In this document: positions 62,938 through 64,000 of the stretch, piece after piece | Layout of the letters: the number at the start of each line of letters is the position of its first letter | How positions within the stretch are numbered: the stretch's first letter is position 1 | Assembly: GCF_015024225.1 (NCBI RefSeq) | Contig: NZ_JACJGM010000013.1 | Location: 1-64,000, forward strand | Length of the DNA: 64,000 nt | Source of the DNA: Nocardioides lijunqiniae | Lineage (GTDB): Bacteria > Actinomycetota > Actinomycetes > Propionibacteriales > Nocardioidaceae | Direction: 5' to 3' | Position numbers and translations under genes: made by a program | Notes under the pieces: model-generated | What the model saw: only the letters and a program-made list of their open reading frames with translations | What the model was told of the DNA's origin: nothing | Databases searched by the model: none

Positions 62938-63174
62938 TCAGTCCTCCGGGAGGTCGGCGAAGGCCTGCTTCGTGTCGCGGTACCAGCCCAGCGACCGCTT
63001 CGGGTGGCGCCAGCGGCTCTTCATCGCGTCGCGCGCCTCCTGGTGCGACGCGTCGCCGGCCTTCTCGGCCTCCTTGAGGTGCCGGTCCTGGGCGTTGATG
63101 ACGTCGTCGGCGCTCTCGCCGTGGTGGGCGAGCTCGCACGGGCCGCCGAGATCGCGGCAGGTCATGGTCTTCAT
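62938..63174 (-). CDS. DUF1059-like small protein
   Basis: 78 residues. The N-terminus MKTMTCRDLGGPCELAHHGE matches the DUF1059 pattern, with Cys6, Cys13 and two His residues that could bind metal. A basic C-terminal part (SRWRHPKRSLGWYRDTKQAF) follows. AGGAG lies 6 nt upstream of the ATG. Function unknown; 67 nt downstream of the sigma gene on the same strand. Confidence 0.78.
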   Translation of the reverse strand: MKTMTCRDLGGPCELAHHGESADDVINAQDRHLKEAEKAGDASHQEARDAMKSRWRHPKRSLGWYRDTKQAFADLPED

Positions 63175-63241
63175 GGCTTCTCCTGGTGTCGTGGGACGGG
63201 TGCTGTGGTGCTGACGCGCGGGGCGCCGAGGGTGTGACCGC

Positions 63242-64000
63242 TCAGTCGCGGGTGCGGCCGCCGTCGCGGCGCACGACCCGCGACAGCACGTCGGGCTCGG
63301 CGCGGAAGGTGATGGCACGCACGAGGCCCTCGGCGACGGTGAAGTCGAAGACGACCCTGGCCTCGCCGAGGTGGAACCACGCGGTGCCCGGGCGGTCGCC
63401 GACGAAGACCGGGAGCGCGGCCTGGGCGCTGCCGTTGAAGAACGTCGCCACCTCGTCACGGCCCTCGATGCGCTGCGGGGTGCCGGCCAGCACGGCGGCG
63501 TCGTCGGCGGAGACGGTGGCGTCGGGGGCCAGCATCCGCAGCAGGCGCTCGAACTCGCCGCTCTTGGCCGCGGCCATGAACGCGTCGACGACCTCCCAGT
63601 CGGCCAATCGGTCCTCGGGGGCGGGCTGGGCGACCTTGGCGCGAGCGCGCGAGGCGAGCTTGCGCGCGGCCGCCGGGGTCGTGTCGAGGACCGAGGCGAT
63701 CGTCGGGAACTCGAAGCCGAAGCTGTCGTGCAGCACGAAGGCGACCCGCTCGCGCGGCGAGAGCCGCTCGAGGACGACGTGGAGAGCGAGCCCCACGGTG
63801 TCGGCGAGGGCCACCTCGTCGGCCGGGTCGCCGACGGTCTCTCCGGGGTCGAGGTCGTCGACCGGGACCGGCGTGCGGGCGCGCAGCCGGTCCAGGCACA
63901 GCCGTGTCGTCACGGTCGTGAGCCACGCCGGCAGGCTCTCGATCTCGGCGTCCGTCCCGTGCAGGCGCAGCCACGCCTGCTGCACGACGTCCTGGGCCTC
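63242..64000 (-). CDS. ECF41-type (SigJ-like) sigma factor with C-terminal SnoaL-like domain, 5' end missing
   Basis: The start lies beyond the right edge. 252 residues are visible, beginning EAQDVVQQAWLRL in sigma region 2. Region 4: LSPRERVAFVLHDSFGFEFP, IASVLDTTPAAARKLASRAR. The C-terminal NTF2/SnoaL-like domain (VVDAFMAAAKSGEFERLLRM ... AEPDVLSRVV) is the hallmark of ECF41 factors, where it modulates activity in place of an anti-sigma factor. The end RRDGGRTRD recalls the family DGGGR region. Followed by the DUF1059-like gene. Confidence 0.9.
   Translation of the reverse strand, partial: EAQDVVQQAWLRLHGTDAEIESLPAWLTTVTTRLCLDRLRARTPVPVDDLDPGETVGDPADEVALADTVGLALHVVLERLSPRERVAFVLHDSFGFEFPTIASVLDTTPAAARKLASRARAKVAQPAPEDRLADWEVVDAFMAAAKSGEFERLLRMLAPDATVSADDAAVLAGTPQRIEGRDEVATFFNGSAQAALPVFVGDRPGTAWFHLGEARVVFDFTVAEGLVRAITFRAEPDVLSRVVRRDGGRTRD

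Overview
The window is very GC-rich, with G/C-dominated third codon positions and frequent GTG starts. Class E sortase, polyphosphate glucokinase, a KstR-like operator, leaderless-looking genes and clusters of short palindromic repeats point to a high-GC actinobacterium, most likely Nocardioides or a close relative (inference from gene content; no search was run).

Region 1 (1-13.7 kb) is an aerobic cobalamin locus in four blocks: cobS(partial)-cobT-cbtA-cbtB; cobC-cobB-cobO-chelatase; cobL-cobM; and GIY-YIG gene-cobIJ-cobH-cobG. Three separate B12 riboswitches (2335-2455, 7680-7830, 13566-13726, all minus strand) control three of the blocks. Most genes overlap by 4-8 nt. cobN, cobK, cobQ and cobD are not in the window.

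Region 2 (13.9-35.2 kb) is cell-surface and regulatory. It holds a 2114-residue secreted ThuA/glucose-sorbosone-dehydrogenase/PKD protein, a class E sortase divergent from a ~2100-residue sortase-anchored repeat protein, three sigma factors (two carrying C-terminal zinc fingers, one of these continuing through a membrane helix into an external domain), a 7TM sensor, and two unknown proteins with possible degenerate GGDEF domains. The strongest new signal is here: one ECF-type promoter, GTAAG-N16-CGTC with preceding CG, occurs five times with identical spacing. Each copy lies just upstream of a gene in the correct orientation: a 92-aa protein, the surface protein, a 107-aa protein and two of the sigma factors. 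Two of these genes begin exactly 8 nt after CGTC, so they look leaderless. This suggests a self-controlled sigma regulon.

Region 3 (35.2-46 kb) is metabolic: SelO, a VOC protein, YibE/F, a P450 with a divergent TetR regulator and palindromic operator, polyphosphate glucokinase, a BtuF-like protein and the B12-dependent fused isobutyryl-CoA mutase IcmF, a likely consumer of the cobalamin made in region 1.

Region 4 (46-64 kb) holds a hybrid histidine kinase, aldo/keto reductase, adenylate cyclase, lytic transglycosylase, TauE/SafE and TerC (the last behind a probable Mn2+ riboswitch), a SnoaL-like protein behind a KstR-like site, a PGPGW protein, an HSL-family hydrolase, a sulfite-oxidase-like protein with its flavin reductase, a cupin, an ABC transporter, a D-cysteine-desulfhydrase-like enzyme, an epimerase, a DUF1059-like protein and an ECF41-type sigma factor cut by the right edge.

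Two long intergenic gaps (27.9-28.46 kb and 38.39-39.03 kb) carry the same repeat modules: short REP-like palindromes, then a ~160-nt multi-stem element (E1) whose stems differ in sequence but keep pairing, then a ~150-nt element (E2) with a conserved 10-bp inverted repeat, present in opposite orientations at the two loci.
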